A stretch of DNA of 46,496 nt from Streptomyces viridosporus (GTDB taxonomy: Bacteria; Actinomycetota; Actinomycetes; Streptomycetales; Streptomycetaceae), in contig NZ_MSGP01000144.1 of the NCBI RefSeq assembly GCF_002078235.1, positions 1-46,496 on the forward strand. The letters run 5' to 3'. The notes under the pieces are model-generated. The model was not told the origin of the DNA, did not search any database, and was given only the letters and a program-made list of their open reading frames with translations. This document shows positions 24,041 through 32,853 of the stretch, piece by piece. The stretch's first letter is position 1. Each line of letters begins with the position of its first letter. Made by a program: the position numbers and the translations under genes.

Positions 24041-24721
24041 ATGACAGCTCATCGCATCCTTTCCTGGTCCCCCTCCGCCATCGTCTTCGACTGCGACGGA
24101 ACCCTGATGGACACGGAACGACACTGGCAGGAGGCCCGGAACCTCACCTTCCGGGCGTTCGGCCTGAAACCACCGACCGGGTTCGCCGACCGCGCCAAGG
24201 GCATGCACTACACCGAGTGCGGAGCGCTCATGGCCGAAGAGACCGGGAAACCGGGCCTCGTCGGGGAGTTGACCGACACGCTCCTCGGCACCTTCACCAC
24301 CCTGGTCGACCAGGACCCCGTCACCATGCCGGGGGCCGCCTCGCTGGTCCGGCTGGCCTCTCGCCACCGCCCTCTCGCGGTGGCGAGCAACTGCCCCCGG
24401 GAGGTGGTGGAATCGTGCCTCTTCCGGGCCGGGCTCCTCGACTGCTTCGGCCACGTCGTGGTCGCCGGCGGGGACGTACGGCCGAAGCCGGAACCCGACG
24501 TCTACGCGCTGGCCGCCCGTCTCTGCGGCGTCCCTCCCGAGGAGGCTCTGGCCGTGGAGGACTCGCTCACCGGTATGGAGTCGGCCCGCCGGGCGGGCCT
24601 CCGCGTCATCGGCATCGGACCGCGCCCACCGGGGCCGGAGGCGGAGAAGGCCGATCTGTGGGTCGCGAGCCTCGCCGACGGCGAGCTGCTGTCGTGGGCC
24701 CGTACCCGGATCGGCGAGTAG
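24041..24721 (+). CDS. HAD-superfamily hydrolase (phosphatase/phosphoglucomutase-like)
   Basis: HAD hydrolase of 226 aa with all four motifs: FDCDGTLMD (nucleophile Asp17, acid Asp19), ASN (motif II), Lys in RPKPEPDVY (motif III) and VEDSLTGMESARRAGL (motif IV). The helical cap inserted after motif I is of the beta-phosphoglucomutase/GS1-phosphatase type. The substrate is unknown; small sugar phosphates or phosphoglycolate are typical. ATG 24041 gives the normal family length, although its ribosome site is weak; upstream in-frame starts would add unconserved residues. It sits alone between the divergent regulator and a terminator, so no pathway can be inferred, and a link to the moe cluster is not supported. 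Confidence 0.8.
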   Translation: MTAHRILSWSPSAIVFDCDGTLMDTERHWQEARNLTFRAFGLKPPTGFADRAKGMHYTECGALMAEETGKPGLVGELTDTLLGTFTTLVDQDPVTMPGAASLVRLASRHRPLAVASNCPREVVESCLFRAGLLDCFGHVVVAGGDVRPKPEPDVYALAARLCGVPPEEALAVEDSLTGMESARRAGLRVIGIGPRPPGPEAEKADLWVASLADGELLSWARTRIGE

Positions 24722-24726
24722 GACGC

Positions 24727-24755
24727 CCCGGGGCCCCGTCGCACAGGGCCCCGGG
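24727..24755. terminator. Bidirectional terminator between the HAD and macrodomain genes
   Basis: A 10-bp perfect stem CCCGGGGCCC/GGGCCCCGGG with a 9-nt loop in the 58-bp gap between convergent stops. Confidence 0.65.
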
Positions 24756-24779
24756 CGGAAGGGGCGAACCGCGGTTCCG

Positions 24780-25292
24780 TCAGCGGAGCCGGGCGGCGAA
24801 CGCCGCGTACGCCTGCTCGTCGAAGAGGACGAACCGGATCTCCTCCACCGCGGTTTCGGCACCGCGCACCGTCTCCACCGCGATGCGCGCGGCGTCCTCC
24901 ATCGGCCAGCCGTAGACACCGGTGGAGACGGCCGGGAACGCGACGGTGCGCGCGCCGAGTCCGTCGGCGACCCGCAGCGACTCCCGGTAGCAGGAGGCCA
25001 GCAGCGCCGAGCGGTCCTCCTCGCGGCTGAAGACCGGACCGACGGTGTGGATCACCCAGCGGGCGTCCAGGTCACCGGCGGTGGTGGCGACGGCCCGGCC
25101 GGTGGGCAGGCCCCCGCCGTACCGAGAAGCACGGAGGCGGCGGCACTCCTCCAGGATCGCCGGGCCGCCCCGGCGGTGGATCGCGCCGTCGACGCCGCCT
25201 CCGCCGAGCAGGGACGAGTTCGCCGCGTTGACGATCGCGTCGGCGCTCTGGCGGGTGATGTCGCCCCGGACGAGGGTGAGGGTGGCGCTCAT
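24780..25292 (-). CDS. Macrodomain protein (MacroD-type ADP-ribosyl/O-acetyl-ADP-ribose hydrolase)
   Basis: Stand-alone macrodomain of 170 aa. It has GDIT with Asp11 for adenine binding, [18 protein letters not shown] (22-39), the characteristic ribose and catalytic loop of the MacroD class, and STGVYG (123-128) for the diphosphate. Such enzymes deacetylate O-acetyl-ADP-ribose or remove ADP-ribose from acidic residues. The ATG overlaps the stop of the upstream FAD-oxidoreductase gene (ATGA), so the two are translated together. The functional reason for this pairing is not obvious. Cytoplasmic. Confidence 0.87.
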   Translation of the reverse strand: MSATLTLVRGDITRQSADAIVNAANSSLLGGGGVDGAIHRRGGPAILEECRRLRASRYGGGLPTGRAVATTAGDLDARWVIHTVGPVFSREEDRSALLASCYRESLRVADGLGARTVAFPAVSTGVYGWPMEDAARIAVETVRGAETAVEEIRFVLFDEQAYAAFAARLR

Positions 25293-26707
25293 GTCTGCCG
25301 CAGCCTCCTCCAGACGGCCTTCGCCGCGTTGTGTCCCGACATGCCGTGCACCCCGGGGCCGGGCGGGGTGGCCGAGGAGCAGATGAAGACCGCGGGGTGC
25401 GGGGTGGCGTACGGGAACAGGGACGGTCTGGGGCGCAGCAGGAGCTGGAGTCCGGAGGCCGCGCCGGTGCCGATGTCGCCGCCGACGTAGTTGGCGTTGC
25501 GGGCGGCGAGTTCGGGCGGGCCGGCGGTGGCGCGAGCCAGGACGCGGTCGCGGAAGCCCGGTGCGTAGCGCTCCAGTTGGCGCTCGATGGCGTCGGTGAG
25601 ATCGCCGGTCCAGCCGTGCGGGACGTGGCCGTAGGCCCAGAAGACGTGCTTGCCCGCCGGCGCCCGGGTGGGGTCGGCGACGCCGGGCTGCACGGTGATG
25701 AGGAACGGCGCGTCGGGGGCCCGGCCCTCCCGGGAGGCGGCGCGCAGGGCGGCGCCGATCTCCCCGCTGTCCGCGCCGATCTGCACGGTCCCGGCGACGC
25801 GGGCCTCGGGCGCGGTCCACGGCACCGGGCCGTCCAGCGCGTAGTCGATCTTGAAGACGCCGGGGCCGTACCGGTAGTTCGCGTAGGTGCCGCCGAAGCC
25901 GGCGATGCGGGCCAGGGCGGTGGGCGAGGTGTCGAAGACGTAGGCCCGGGCGGGCGGCAGGTCGTCGAGGCGCTTGACCTCGTAGTCGGTGTGGACGCTG
26001 CCGCCGAGGTCCTTCAGGTACGCGGCGAGGGCGTCGGAGAGCGCCTGGGAGCCGCCGCGGGCCACGGGCCAGCCGCGGGCGTGCGCGGCGAGGGCGAAGA
26101 CGAGGCCGACGGCGCCGGTGGCGAGACCCCCGAGGGGGGCCATCACATGGGCGACGAGCCCCGCGAACAGGGTCTTGGCCCGCTCGTCGCGGAAGCGGCG
26201 CATGAGCCAGGTCGACGGGGGCAGGCCGACCAGGCCGAAGCGGGCGAGGGTGACCGGGTCGCGGGGCAGCGCGGTCAGCGGCAGGGACATGAAGTCGCGG
26301 ACCAGAGTGTCCCACTTGGACAGGAAGGGCGCGACGAGTCGGCGGTACGGGCCGGCGTCGCGCGGGCCGAAGGAGGCGGCCGTCTCGCCGACCGACCGGG
26401 ACAGCACGGCCGCGGTGCCGTCCGGGAAGGGGTGCGCCATGGGGAGCCGCGCGTGCATCCACTCCAGCCCGTAGCGCTCCAGCGGGAGGGCTCGGAAGGC
26501 GGGCGAGTTGATGCCGAGGGGGTGCGCGGCGGAGCACGGGTCGTGCCGGAAGCCGGGCAGGGTGAGCTCCTCGGTGCGGGCACCGCCGCCCACGGTGTCC
26601 CTGGCCTCGAACAGGGCCACCGAGAAGCCGCGCCGGGCCAGCTCCACGGCAGCGGTCAGCCCGTTCGGCCCCGCACCCACCACGACCGCATCGAGCATCG
26701 ACGGCAC
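25289..26707 (-). CDS. FAD-dependent oxidoreductase (phytoene-desaturase/PYROXD2-like)
   Basis: Flavin amine-oxidase/CrtI-like protein of 472 aa. The N-terminal dinucleotide fold [20 protein letters not shown] (GxGxxG at 11-16) is followed by the FAD-ribose acid in [13 protein letters not shown]. The C-terminus ends with a second FAD-binding stretch ([20 protein letters not shown]). No carotenoid genes are nearby, so phytoene desaturation is unlikely and the substrate is unknown. GTG 26707 is preceded by GAAGGAG at 7 nt and is preferred to ATG 26698. It is coupled to the macrodomain gene downstream. Confidence 0.83.
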   Translation of the reverse strand: MPSMLDAVVVGAGPNGLTAAVELARRGFSVALFEARDTVGGGARTEELTLPGFRHDPCSAAHPLGINSPAFRALPLERYGLEWMHARLPMAHPFPDGTAAVLSRSVGETAASFGPRDAGPYRRLVAPFLSKWDTLVRDFMSLPLTALPRDPVTLARFGLVGLPPSTWLMRRFRDERAKTLFAGLVAHVMAPLGGLATGAVGLVFALAAHARGWPVARGGSQALSDALAAYLKDLGGSVHTDYEVKRLDDLPPARAYVFDTSPTALARIAGFGGTYANYRYGPGVFKIDYALDGPVPWTAPEARVAGTVQIGADSGEIGAALRAASREGRAPDAPFLITVQPGVADPTRAPAGKHVFWAYGHVPHGWTGDLTDAIERQLERYAPGFRDRVLARATAGPPELAARNANYVGGDIGTGAASGLQLLLRPRPSLFPYATPHPAVFICSSATPPGPGVHGMSGHNAAKAVWRRLRQT

Positions 26708-26774
26708 CTTCGGACTCCTTCGTCAGCCGACGGCCACTGGCATCAGGATATGCCGGGGCGCCGGTACCGGGAGA

Positions 26775-27620
26775 TCAGGCTCCTTCCGACAGCAGCCCCA
26801 CCACCCGCTGTGCCGTGGCCGCGTCGCGGGCCACGGTGAAGGGGAGGGTGTTGCCGCCGGTGATGCGGAAGGGCTCGCCCGCGCGGGTCAGATGGGTGCC
26901 GCCCGCCTCCTCCACCAGGAGCAGACCGGCCGCGTGGTCCCAGGCGGCTTCCCAGGAGAAGGCGGTGGCGTCGGACTCGCCGCGGGCGACGGCCAGGTAC
27001 TCCAGGCCGGCCGAGCCGCAGGGACGGGGTGCCACGCCCTCGGTCCGCAGGGCGAGCAGGGACCGCTTCTGTTCGTCCGTGGTGAAGTCCGGGTGGGAGG
27101 TGGCCACGCGCAGGTCGCGGCCGGGTTCCGGGAAGCCCGCGCGGAGCCGTTCGCCGTCGAGGTGGGCGCCCTTCCCCCGTACGGCCGTGGCGAATTGCTG
27201 GCGGGCCGGGGCGAAGGTCCAGGAGGCGTACAGGACTCCGCGCCGGGCGAGGGCGACCAGGGTGCAGAAGCCGGTGTCGCCGTGCACGAACTGCCGGGTG
27301 CCGTCGACGGGGTCGACTATCCAGACCGGCGCCTCGCCCCGAACCGCCTCGTACGACGCCGGGTTGGCGTGCACGGCCTCCTCGCCCACCACGACCGAGC
27401 CGGGCAGCAGGGCGGTGAGCGCCTCCGTGAGGTACAGCTCCGCCTTGCGGTCGGCGTCGGTCACGAGGTCGTGCGGGCCGCTCTTCAGGTCCACCTCGTG
27501 TTCGGCGAGCCGGCGCCAGCGCGGCATGATCTCCTGCGCGGCGGCCTTGCGGACGGCTTCCTCCACGGCGACGGCGTGCTGGGCGAGAAACTCTTCGATG
27601 GTTTCGTTGTCCTCGATCAT
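26775..27620 (-). CDS. Inositol-monophosphatase-family phosphatase
   Basis: Lithium-sensitive phosphatase family, 281 aa. The metal-binding motifs are present in order: DLVTDADRKAE (51-61), GEE (79-81), WIVDPVDGTRQF (100-111) and the C-terminal WEAAWDHAAG Asp. Likely substrates are inositol-1-phosphate, histidinol phosphate or similar small phosphate esters; Streptomyces genomes contain several such paralogues and I cannot choose. ATG 27620 has GGAGG unusually close (1 nt spacing). A GTG at 27656 has no ribosome site. The 67-bp gap to the downstream FAD gene suggests separate or weakly linked transcription. Confidence 0.83.
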   Translation of the reverse strand: MIEDNETIEEFLAQHAVAVEEAVRKAAAQEIMPRWRRLAEHEVDLKSGPHDLVTDADRKAELYLTEALTALLPGSVVVGEEAVHANPASYEAVRGEAPVWIVDPVDGTRQFVHGDTGFCTLVALARRGVLYASWTFAPARQQFATAVRGKGAHLDGERLRAGFPEPGRDLRVATSHPDFTTDEQKRSLLALRTEGVAPRPCGSAGLEYLAVARGESDATAFSWEAAWDHAAGLLLVEEAGGTHLTRAGEPFRITGGNTLPFTVARDAATAQRVVGLLSEGA

Positions 27621-27720
27621 GCCTCCATGAGACCACGCCCGGCCGACGTTCCCCACCGTCCCGGTGCACTCCGGGGGGAATCGGCATGAATATGGGGTGC
27701 CGGACCGCGGGCGGGTGGGC

Positions 27721-29547
27721 TCAGCGGCCCACCGCGTAGCCCTGCATGCCGCGCGGATTCGCCGCCGCCGAGAGGACGCCCGTCCCCGGATCCCGGGCGA
27801 CCGCGCACAGCCGGCCCTCCGACCAGGCGGCGCCGACCGTCACGTCGTGGCCGCGGCGCCGCAGTTCCGCCACCACCGCGGGGTCCGTGCGGGACTCGAC
27901 GGTGACGCTGCCGGGGCGCATGCCGCGCGGGTAGAAGGAGCCGGGGAAGCTGTCGTTGTGCCAGTTGGGCGCGTCGATCGCGCCCTGGAGGTCGAGGCCG
28001 CCGCGCACCCGCCCGCGCAGCGCGACCGCGAGGAAGAAGTGCAGCTGCCACTGGTCCTGCTGGTCCCCGCCCGGCGTGCCGAACGCCATGACCGGCACGC
28101 CGTCGCGCAGCGCGAGGGACGGTGTGAGGGTCGTGCGGGGACGGCGGCCCGGGGTGAGCGTGTTGGGCAGCCCTTCGTCCAGCCAGGTCATCTGGAGCCG
28201 GGTGCCGAGCGGGAAACCCAGCTCGGGGACGACGGGGTTGGACTGGAGCCAGCCGCCGCTGGGCGTGGCCGCGACCATGTTGCCCCAGCGGTCCACGACG
28301 TCGAGGTGGCAGGTGTCGCCGCGGGTGAAGCCGTCGCCCAGGACCTGGGGCTCGCCCGGCACGGGGGACGTCGGCAGCTTGGCGACCGTCGGCTCGCCGA
28401 CGCCCATCGGGCCGGCGCCGGGTTCCTCGGCGGCCGCCCCACGCGCGTGGGCGCTCAGCCGCGGGACGCGCCCGCCGGGGCTGCCGGGCCGCAGGTCGTG
28501 GGAGGCGCGGGGACCGATCCCGGCCCGCCGCTCGGCGTTGTACTCGGCCGACAGCAGGTCGTCGAGGGGCACCTCGGCCGCGTCGCCGTACCAGGCCTCA
28601 CGGTCGGCCATGGCGAGCTTGCAGCCCTCGATCAGCAGGTGGACGTAGTCGGCGGAGCCGTAGGGGGGCAGTTCCGGCGGGAGCAGGGCGAGTTGCTGGA
28701 GCAGGACCGGGCCCTGGCTCCAGGGACCGGCCTTGCACACGGTCCAGTCGCCGAAGTCGTGGGTCACCGGGGGCTCGTAGGTCGCCGACCAGGCGGCGAG
28801 GTCGGCGGCCGTCAGCGTGCCGGTGCGGTGCTCGCCGCTGGTGTCCAGGGTGGGGCGCGCGGCCTGCCGGACCAGGGCCTCGGCGATGAACCCGGTGCGC
28901 CACACCTCCCGTGCGGCGTCGATCTGCTCCTCCCGGTCGCCCGCCCCGGCGACCTCGGCCAGCAGCCGCTTCCAGGTGGCGGCGAGGGCGGGGTTGCGGA
29001 AGAGCTCGCCGGGGCGCGGCGCCCGGCCGCCGGGCAGGTACACCTGGGCCGAGGAGGTCCACTCCGTCTCGAACAGCTCCCGTACGGTCTCCACGGTCGC
29101 GCCGACGTTCTCCACGGGCGCGTGCCCGTGCTCGGCGTAACCGACGGCGTACTTCAGGACGTCGGCGAGGGGCTTGGTGCCGTGGTCGCGCAGCAGGAGC
29201 ATCCAGGCGTCGAAGGCACCGGGGACGGCGGCGGCGAGCGGCCCGGTCCCGGGCACGAGTTCGAGACCGAGTGCCCGGTAGTGGGCGGCGCTCGCCCCGG
29301 CCGGCGCGACGCCCTGTCCGCACAGCACCCGTATCCCGCCCCCGGCCGGCGCGAGCAGGATCGGCACCTCGCCGGCCGGGCCGTTGAGGTGCGGCTCGAC
29401 GACGTGCAGCACGAAGGCCCCCGCGACGGCGGCGTCGTAGGCGTTGCCGCCGTCCTCCAGGACGGCCATCGCCGACTGCGAGGCCAGCCAGTGGGTGGAG
29501 GACACCATGCCGAAGGTGCCCTGGAGGGTGGGTCGGGTGGTGAACAT
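27721..29547 (-). CDS. Gamma-glutamyltransferase-family Ntn hydrolase
   Basis: Gamma-glutamyltranspeptidase-like proenzyme of 608 aa. The self-cleavage and nucleophile motif is GDTCHLDVVDRWGNMVA, with Thr412 as the new N-terminus of the small subunit (TxHxxVxDxxGN pattern). The N-terminal part shows the usual GGNAYDAAVAG start. There is no signal peptide, unlike secreted GGTs of other bacteria, so it is likely cytoplasmic and may act on small amides or glutathione-like compounds rather than periplasmic glutathione. ATG 29547 follows GAGAGG at 5 nt. It diverges from the DHA2 exporter. Confidence 0.85.
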   Translation of the reverse strand: MFTTRPTLQGTFGMVSSTHWLASQSAMAVLEDGGNAYDAAVAGAFVLHVVEPHLNGPAGEVPILLAPAGGGIRVLCGQGVAPAGASAAHYRALGLELVPGTGPLAAAVPGAFDAWMLLLRDHGTKPLADVLKYAVGYAEHGHAPVENVGATVETVRELFETEWTSSAQVYLPGGRAPRPGELFRNPALAATWKRLLAEVAGAGDREEQIDAAREVWRTGFIAEALVRQAARPTLDTSGEHRTGTLTAADLAAWSATYEPPVTHDFGDWTVCKAGPWSQGPVLLQQLALLPPELPPYGSADYVHLLIEGCKLAMADREAWYGDAAEVPLDDLLSAEYNAERRAGIGPRASHDLRPGSPGGRVPRLSAHARGAAAEEPGAGPMGVGEPTVAKLPTSPVPGEPQVLGDGFTRGDTCHLDVVDRWGNMVAATPSGGWLQSNPVVPELGFPLGTRLQMTWLDEGLPNTLTPGRRPRTTLTPSLALRDGVPVMAFGTPGGDQQDQWQLHFFLAVALRGRVRGGLDLQGAIDAPNWHNDSFPGSFYPRGMRPGSVTVESRTDPAVVAELRRRGHDVTVGAAWSEGRLCAVARDPGTGVLSAAANPRGMQGYAVGR

Positions 29548-29894
29548 ACGGCCTCTCACCTCGGTGTTCGCTCGCGTCGGCCGGACCGGTCGGCGCTCGG
29601 GTCGGTCATGGGGAGGCGCGGGGAGGTACGAGCCGGAACCCCCTCCGCGTCCCCCGCAGGCTACCGATGGCCCGGCGCTCCTCCCCCCGCCCGAGCGGTC
29701 GGCCCGGGCGCCCGCCGGATCGGCCTTCCGTCCGAGGTCCCCGTGCGGCAGGACGGGCAGGGCCCCGTGCGGCCGACCCGGCTCCGGCGATATGCCGCAT
29801 TGTTCCCTTATGGTGTCCTTTGATCTGGAACCTTCACGGACGGAACGGAGTGGGGGCCGTGGCGTTCGCGGAACCGGCCGGTGACGGTGGGTCC
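29548..29894. promoter_or_regulatory. Divergent region between the gamma-glutamyltransferase and MFS genes
   Basis: 347 bp. The AT-richer segment near 29790-29830 contains TATGGT as a possible plus-strand -10 without a good -35. No operator or gene recognised. Confidence 0.3.
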
Positions 29895-31286
29895 ATGTCC
29901 TCTCCCGCGCCGGCCCCCGGGTCCGGGCGACGGTCCCGGGCACCGCTGCTGGCGGTGTGCACCGGGTACTTCATGGTGATCCTGGACGTGACGATCATCA
30001 ACGTCGCCGTGCCGGTGATCGGCCGGGAACTGTCGGCCTCGCTCACCGGCATCCAGTGGATCACCGATGGGTACACCCTGGTCTTCGCCGGGTTCCTGCT
30101 GACCGGTGGCGCGCTGGGCGACCGGCTGGGCAACCGCCGGGTCTTCTGCTCGGGCGTGGTGGTGTTCACCGTGTCCTCGGCCGCGTGCGCGCTCGCGCCG
30201 AGCACCCCCTTCCTGGTCGCGGCCCGGCTGGTGGAGGGGCTCGGCGCGGCGCTGATCGTGCCCGGTTCCCTGGCCCTGCTCCAGCAGTCCTACCCGGCGC
30301 CGGCCGCACGCTCGCGGGCCTTCGGGCTGTGGGGTTCGATGGCGGGCATCGCGGCCTCCGCCGGGCCGCTGCTGGGCGGACTGCTCGTCTCCACGGCGGG
30401 GTGGCGCTGGGTGTTCCTCATCAACCTGCCCGCCGGCCTGGCCTGCCTGGTGCTGACACTGCGGCACGTGACCCGCTCGCCCCGGCGCGCCGCGCGGTCC
30501 CTGGACTGGCCGGCGCAGTGCGCGGTCGTGGCGGCCGTGGCGCTGCTGACCGCGGCGCTCAACGAGGCCGGGCGGCGGGGCTGGTCCGATCCGGCCGTCC
30601 TCGCCGGGGTGGGCCTGGCCGCGCTGGCCGCCGCGGCGTTCGCGGTGCGCGAGCGGCTGGCCCGGTCCCCCGTCCTTCCGCTGAGCCTGCTGCGGTCCCG
30701 CGCGATGAGCGGCGGAGCCGCCATCGGCCTGCTGTTCAACTTCGGCTTCTACGGCATGGTGTTCACCGCCAGCCTGGAGTTCCAGCACCAGCGCGGCTAC
30801 AGCGCCCTCGGCACCGGGCTGGCGCTGTTCCCGGCGGTGGCGATGACCATGTTCGCCTCCGTCCTGTCCGGGCGGCTGGCCCGCCGCACCGGTGATCGGC
30901 CCCTGGTGGTCTCCGGCATGCTCCTGGCCGCCCTGGGGCTGGCCGGCTGGGCCTCGGCGGGAGCCGACCCCGCCTACCCGCTGCTGGTGGTCCCGATGAT
31001 GGCGGCGGGGTTCGGTACCTCTTTCGCCCTCACCGGTTCGACCGCCACCGTGATGGGGGCCGCGCCCCCGGCCTACTCGGGGGCCGCCTCCGCCCTGTTC
31101 AACACCGCGCGCCAGATCGGCAGCGCCACCGGCGTGGCGATCGGCGGCAGCCTGCTCGCCACGGCCACCCACTACACCACCGGGCTGCGCATCAGCATGG
31201 CCATCGGCTCGCTCGCCTACCTGGCCGCCGCGGGCCTCGCGTGGCTGTGCGTGCCGGCGAAGCCCGAAGGGGGCAGAGCCCCTTGA
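29895..31286 (+). CDS. DHA2 (EmrB/QacA) family MFS drug exporter
   Basis: Membrane protein of 463 aa with about 14 predicted helices. The first, VCTGYFMVILDVTIINVAVPVIG, carries the DHA2 motif LDxTIxNVAxP. GGALGDRLGNRR after helix 2 is the MFS motif A. Helix 5 has the antiporter-type GPLLGGLL. Proton-driven export of hydrophobic drugs is the family function. Start choice is uncertain: ATG 29895 has GGTGG at 5 nt; GTG 29859 has GGAG at 8 nt and would add 12 residues. No TetR or MarR regulator is adjacent. It could contribute to resistance but there is no evidence of a link to the moe cluster. Confidence 0.85.
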   Translation: MSSPAPAPGSGRRSRAPLLAVCTGYFMVILDVTIINVAVPVIGRELSASLTGIQWITDGYTLVFAGFLLTGGALGDRLGNRRVFCSGVVVFTVSSAACALAPSTPFLVAARLVEGLGAALIVPGSLALLQQSYPAPAARSRAFGLWGSMAGIAASAGPLLGGLLVSTAGWRWVFLINLPAGLACLVLTLRHVTRSPRRAARSLDWPAQCAVVAAVALLTAALNEAGRRGWSDPAVLAGVGLAALAAAAFAVRERLARSPVLPLSLLRSRAMSGGAAIGLLFNFGFYGMVFTASLEFQHQRGYSALGTGLALFPAVAMTMFASVLSGRLARRTGDRPLVVSGMLLAALGLAGWASAGADPAYPLLVVPMMAAGFGTSFALTGSTATVMGAAPPAYSGAASALFNTARQIGSATGVAIGGSLLATATHYTTGLRISMAIGSLAYLAAAGLAWLCVPAKPEGGRAP

Positions 31287-31312
31287 GGCCGCCGACAGGC
31301 CGGGGCGGCCTC
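31285..31312. terminator. Terminator after the MFS exporter gene
   Basis: A 9-bp stem GAGGCCGCC/GGCGGCCTC with a 10-nt loop, beginning in the stop codon of the exporter gene. The convergent amidohydrolase gene ends 175 bp further on; the rest of the gap shows nothing. Confidence 0.6.
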
Positions 31313-31486
31313 ACCTCAGCCTCCGCCTCCGCCGCACAGGCGTTCCCCGAGGAACACGGCACGCGTCGCACGGACCGGGCGGGGTTCCGCTGACGCGATC
31401 CCCCATGAGCGCGGCCCCGCCTGCACCGGCCGGCACCCCTTCCCCGAGGAGCCCGGGACCCCGGGGAGCCCGAGCGGAACCGACGC

Positions 31487-32746
31487 CTACTGCCCCGGGG
31501 CCAGCCAGGCGAGCGCGGCCGCGGTGAGGGCGGTGACGCCGGTGTCGAGGGTGGGCTGGAGGACGGGGGCGAAGCGGGGGCTGTGGTTGACCGGGACGTC
31601 CTGGGAGAGGGTGCCCTTCTCCACCGCGTCCGCGTACCGGGCCGGATCGGTGCCGCCGATGCACCAGTAGGTGTACGGGACGCCGAACGCGCGGGGGATC
31701 TCGCTCATGTCCTCGCTGGCCGTCTGCAGATCGGCCGTGTGCACGCCCTGCTCGAAGCAGGCGGCGAAGGCCCGGGTCACCGTGTCGGTCGCGTCCCGGT
31801 CGTTGACGGTGGGCGGGAACGCGGACAGGCGCTCGAACTCCGGTTCCCGGGGCGCGCCGGACGCCTGGGCCTCCGCCCGCACGATCCGCTCGATCGCCGC
31901 GAGCACCTGCTCGCGCACGGCGGGGTCGTAGGTGCGCACGTTCAGCTGGAGCACCGCGCGGTCGGGGATGACGTTCGGCCCCGATCCCGCCTGGATGCTG
32001 CCGACGGTGAGCACCGCCGGAGTGGTGGCCGCCAGCTCGCGGGAGACCACCGTCTGCAGGCGGACGACGCACAGGGCCGCCATGACCACCGGGTCGACGG
32101 CGGCCTGCGGCGCCGAACCGTGGGCGCCGCGCCCGTGCAGGGTGACGCGCAGGCTGTCGGCGGCCGACAGGAAGGAACCGGCCCGGGTCCCGACGTAGCC
32201 GGCCGGGTAGGGCAGGACGTGCTGCGCCAGGACGACGTCCGGCCGGGGCGACACGTCGAGCAGACCGTCGTCGATCATGGCCCGGGCTCCGTCCCCGTTC
32301 TCCTCCGAGGGCTGGAAGAGCACCACGAGAGTGCCCCGCCAGGCCTCGGACGCCCGGGCCATGAGCTGGGCGAACCCGACCATCGCGGCCACGTGGACGT
32401 CGTGGCCGCAGGCGTGCATGACCGGCGTCCCGACGCCGTCGCGGTCGACGGCGGTGACCTCCGACGCGTAGGGGAGCCCGGTGGCCTCCCCCACGGGGAG
32501 CGCGTCCATGTCCGCGCGGAGCATCACGGTCGGCCCGCTCCCCCGGGTGAGCACGCCGAGGACACCGGTGCCGCCGATGCCCTCGGTCACGGCGTAGCCG
32601 GCCCGGCGCAGGGCGTCCGCCGCCTTCCCCGCCGTGCGGTGTTCCTGCAGCCCGAGCTCGGGATGGGCGTGGAGGTCCCGGTAGAGGGCCTCCACGCCGG
32701 GCCGGACGGCGTCCAGGCCGGCGAGGACGGTCGTGACACTGTTCAT
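31487..32746 (-). CDS. M20-family metallo-amidohydrolase
   Basis: Amidohydrolase of 419 aa in the M20D (hippuricase/IAA-amino-acid hydrolase) group. Metal ligands appear as HACGHDVH (Cys113, His115), SEE (Glu148-Glu149) and a His in LAQHV (His176). The dimerisation domain begins around residue 185. The family removes N-acyl groups from amino acids or amino sugars. It lies 107 bp downstream of nanE on the same strand, so it may belong to the sialic-acid operon and could deacylate an N-acylated sugar or amino acid released from sialoglycans; that is inference. ATG 32746 gives the family length; an ATG at 32791 lies inside a palindrome and is less likely. Confidence 0.83.
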   Translation of the reverse strand: MNSVTTVLAGLDAVRPGVEALYRDLHAHPELGLQEHRTAGKAADALRRAGYAVTEGIGGTGVLGVLTRGSGPTVMLRADMDALPVGEATGLPYASEVTAVDRDGVGTPVMHACGHDVHVAAMVGFAQLMARASEAWRGTLVVLFQPSEENGDGARAMIDDGLLDVSPRPDVVLAQHVLPYPAGYVGTRAGSFLSAADSLRVTLHGRGAHGSAPQAAVDPVVMAALCVVRLQTVVSRELAATTPAVLTVGSIQAGSGPNVIPDRAVLQLNVRTYDPAVREQVLAAIERIVRAEAQASGAPREPEFERLSAFPPTVNDRDATDTVTRAFAACFEQGVHTADLQTASEDMSEIPRAFGVPYTYWCIGGTDPARYADAVEKGTLSQDVPVNHSPRFAPVLQPTLDTGVTALTAAALAWLAPGQ

Positions 32747-32780
32747 GGGGTCGGCCACCTTCCGGTACGTCCTGCGGGAG

Positions 32781-32797
32781 CACACCACCATGGTGTG
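32781..32797. promoter_or_regulatory. Palindrome in the leader of the M20 gene
   Basis: CACACCA-CCA-TGGTGTG, a 7-bp perfect inverted repeat about 35 nt upstream of the M20 start codon. It could be an operator or a small RNA hairpin. It does not resemble the 17-bp site of the nan/sat promoters. Confidence 0.4.
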
Positions 32798-32853
32798 TTC
32801 CCCTCACGCACCGCGCCTTTCCGGAGGTGCGGCACAACCCCCGCGTCTCCCGG

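Noticed and set aside
24041..24721. HAD phosphatase as a moe pathway enzyme
   Set aside because: It is separated from moeS5 by a divergent regulator and long intergenic regions, and no moe step needs it. Proximity alone is not evidence.
25289..26707. Phytoene desaturase of a carotenoid cluster
   Set aside because: No phytoene synthase, GGPP synthase or lycopene cyclase is nearby. The protein fits better with the general CrtI-like/PYROXD2 group.
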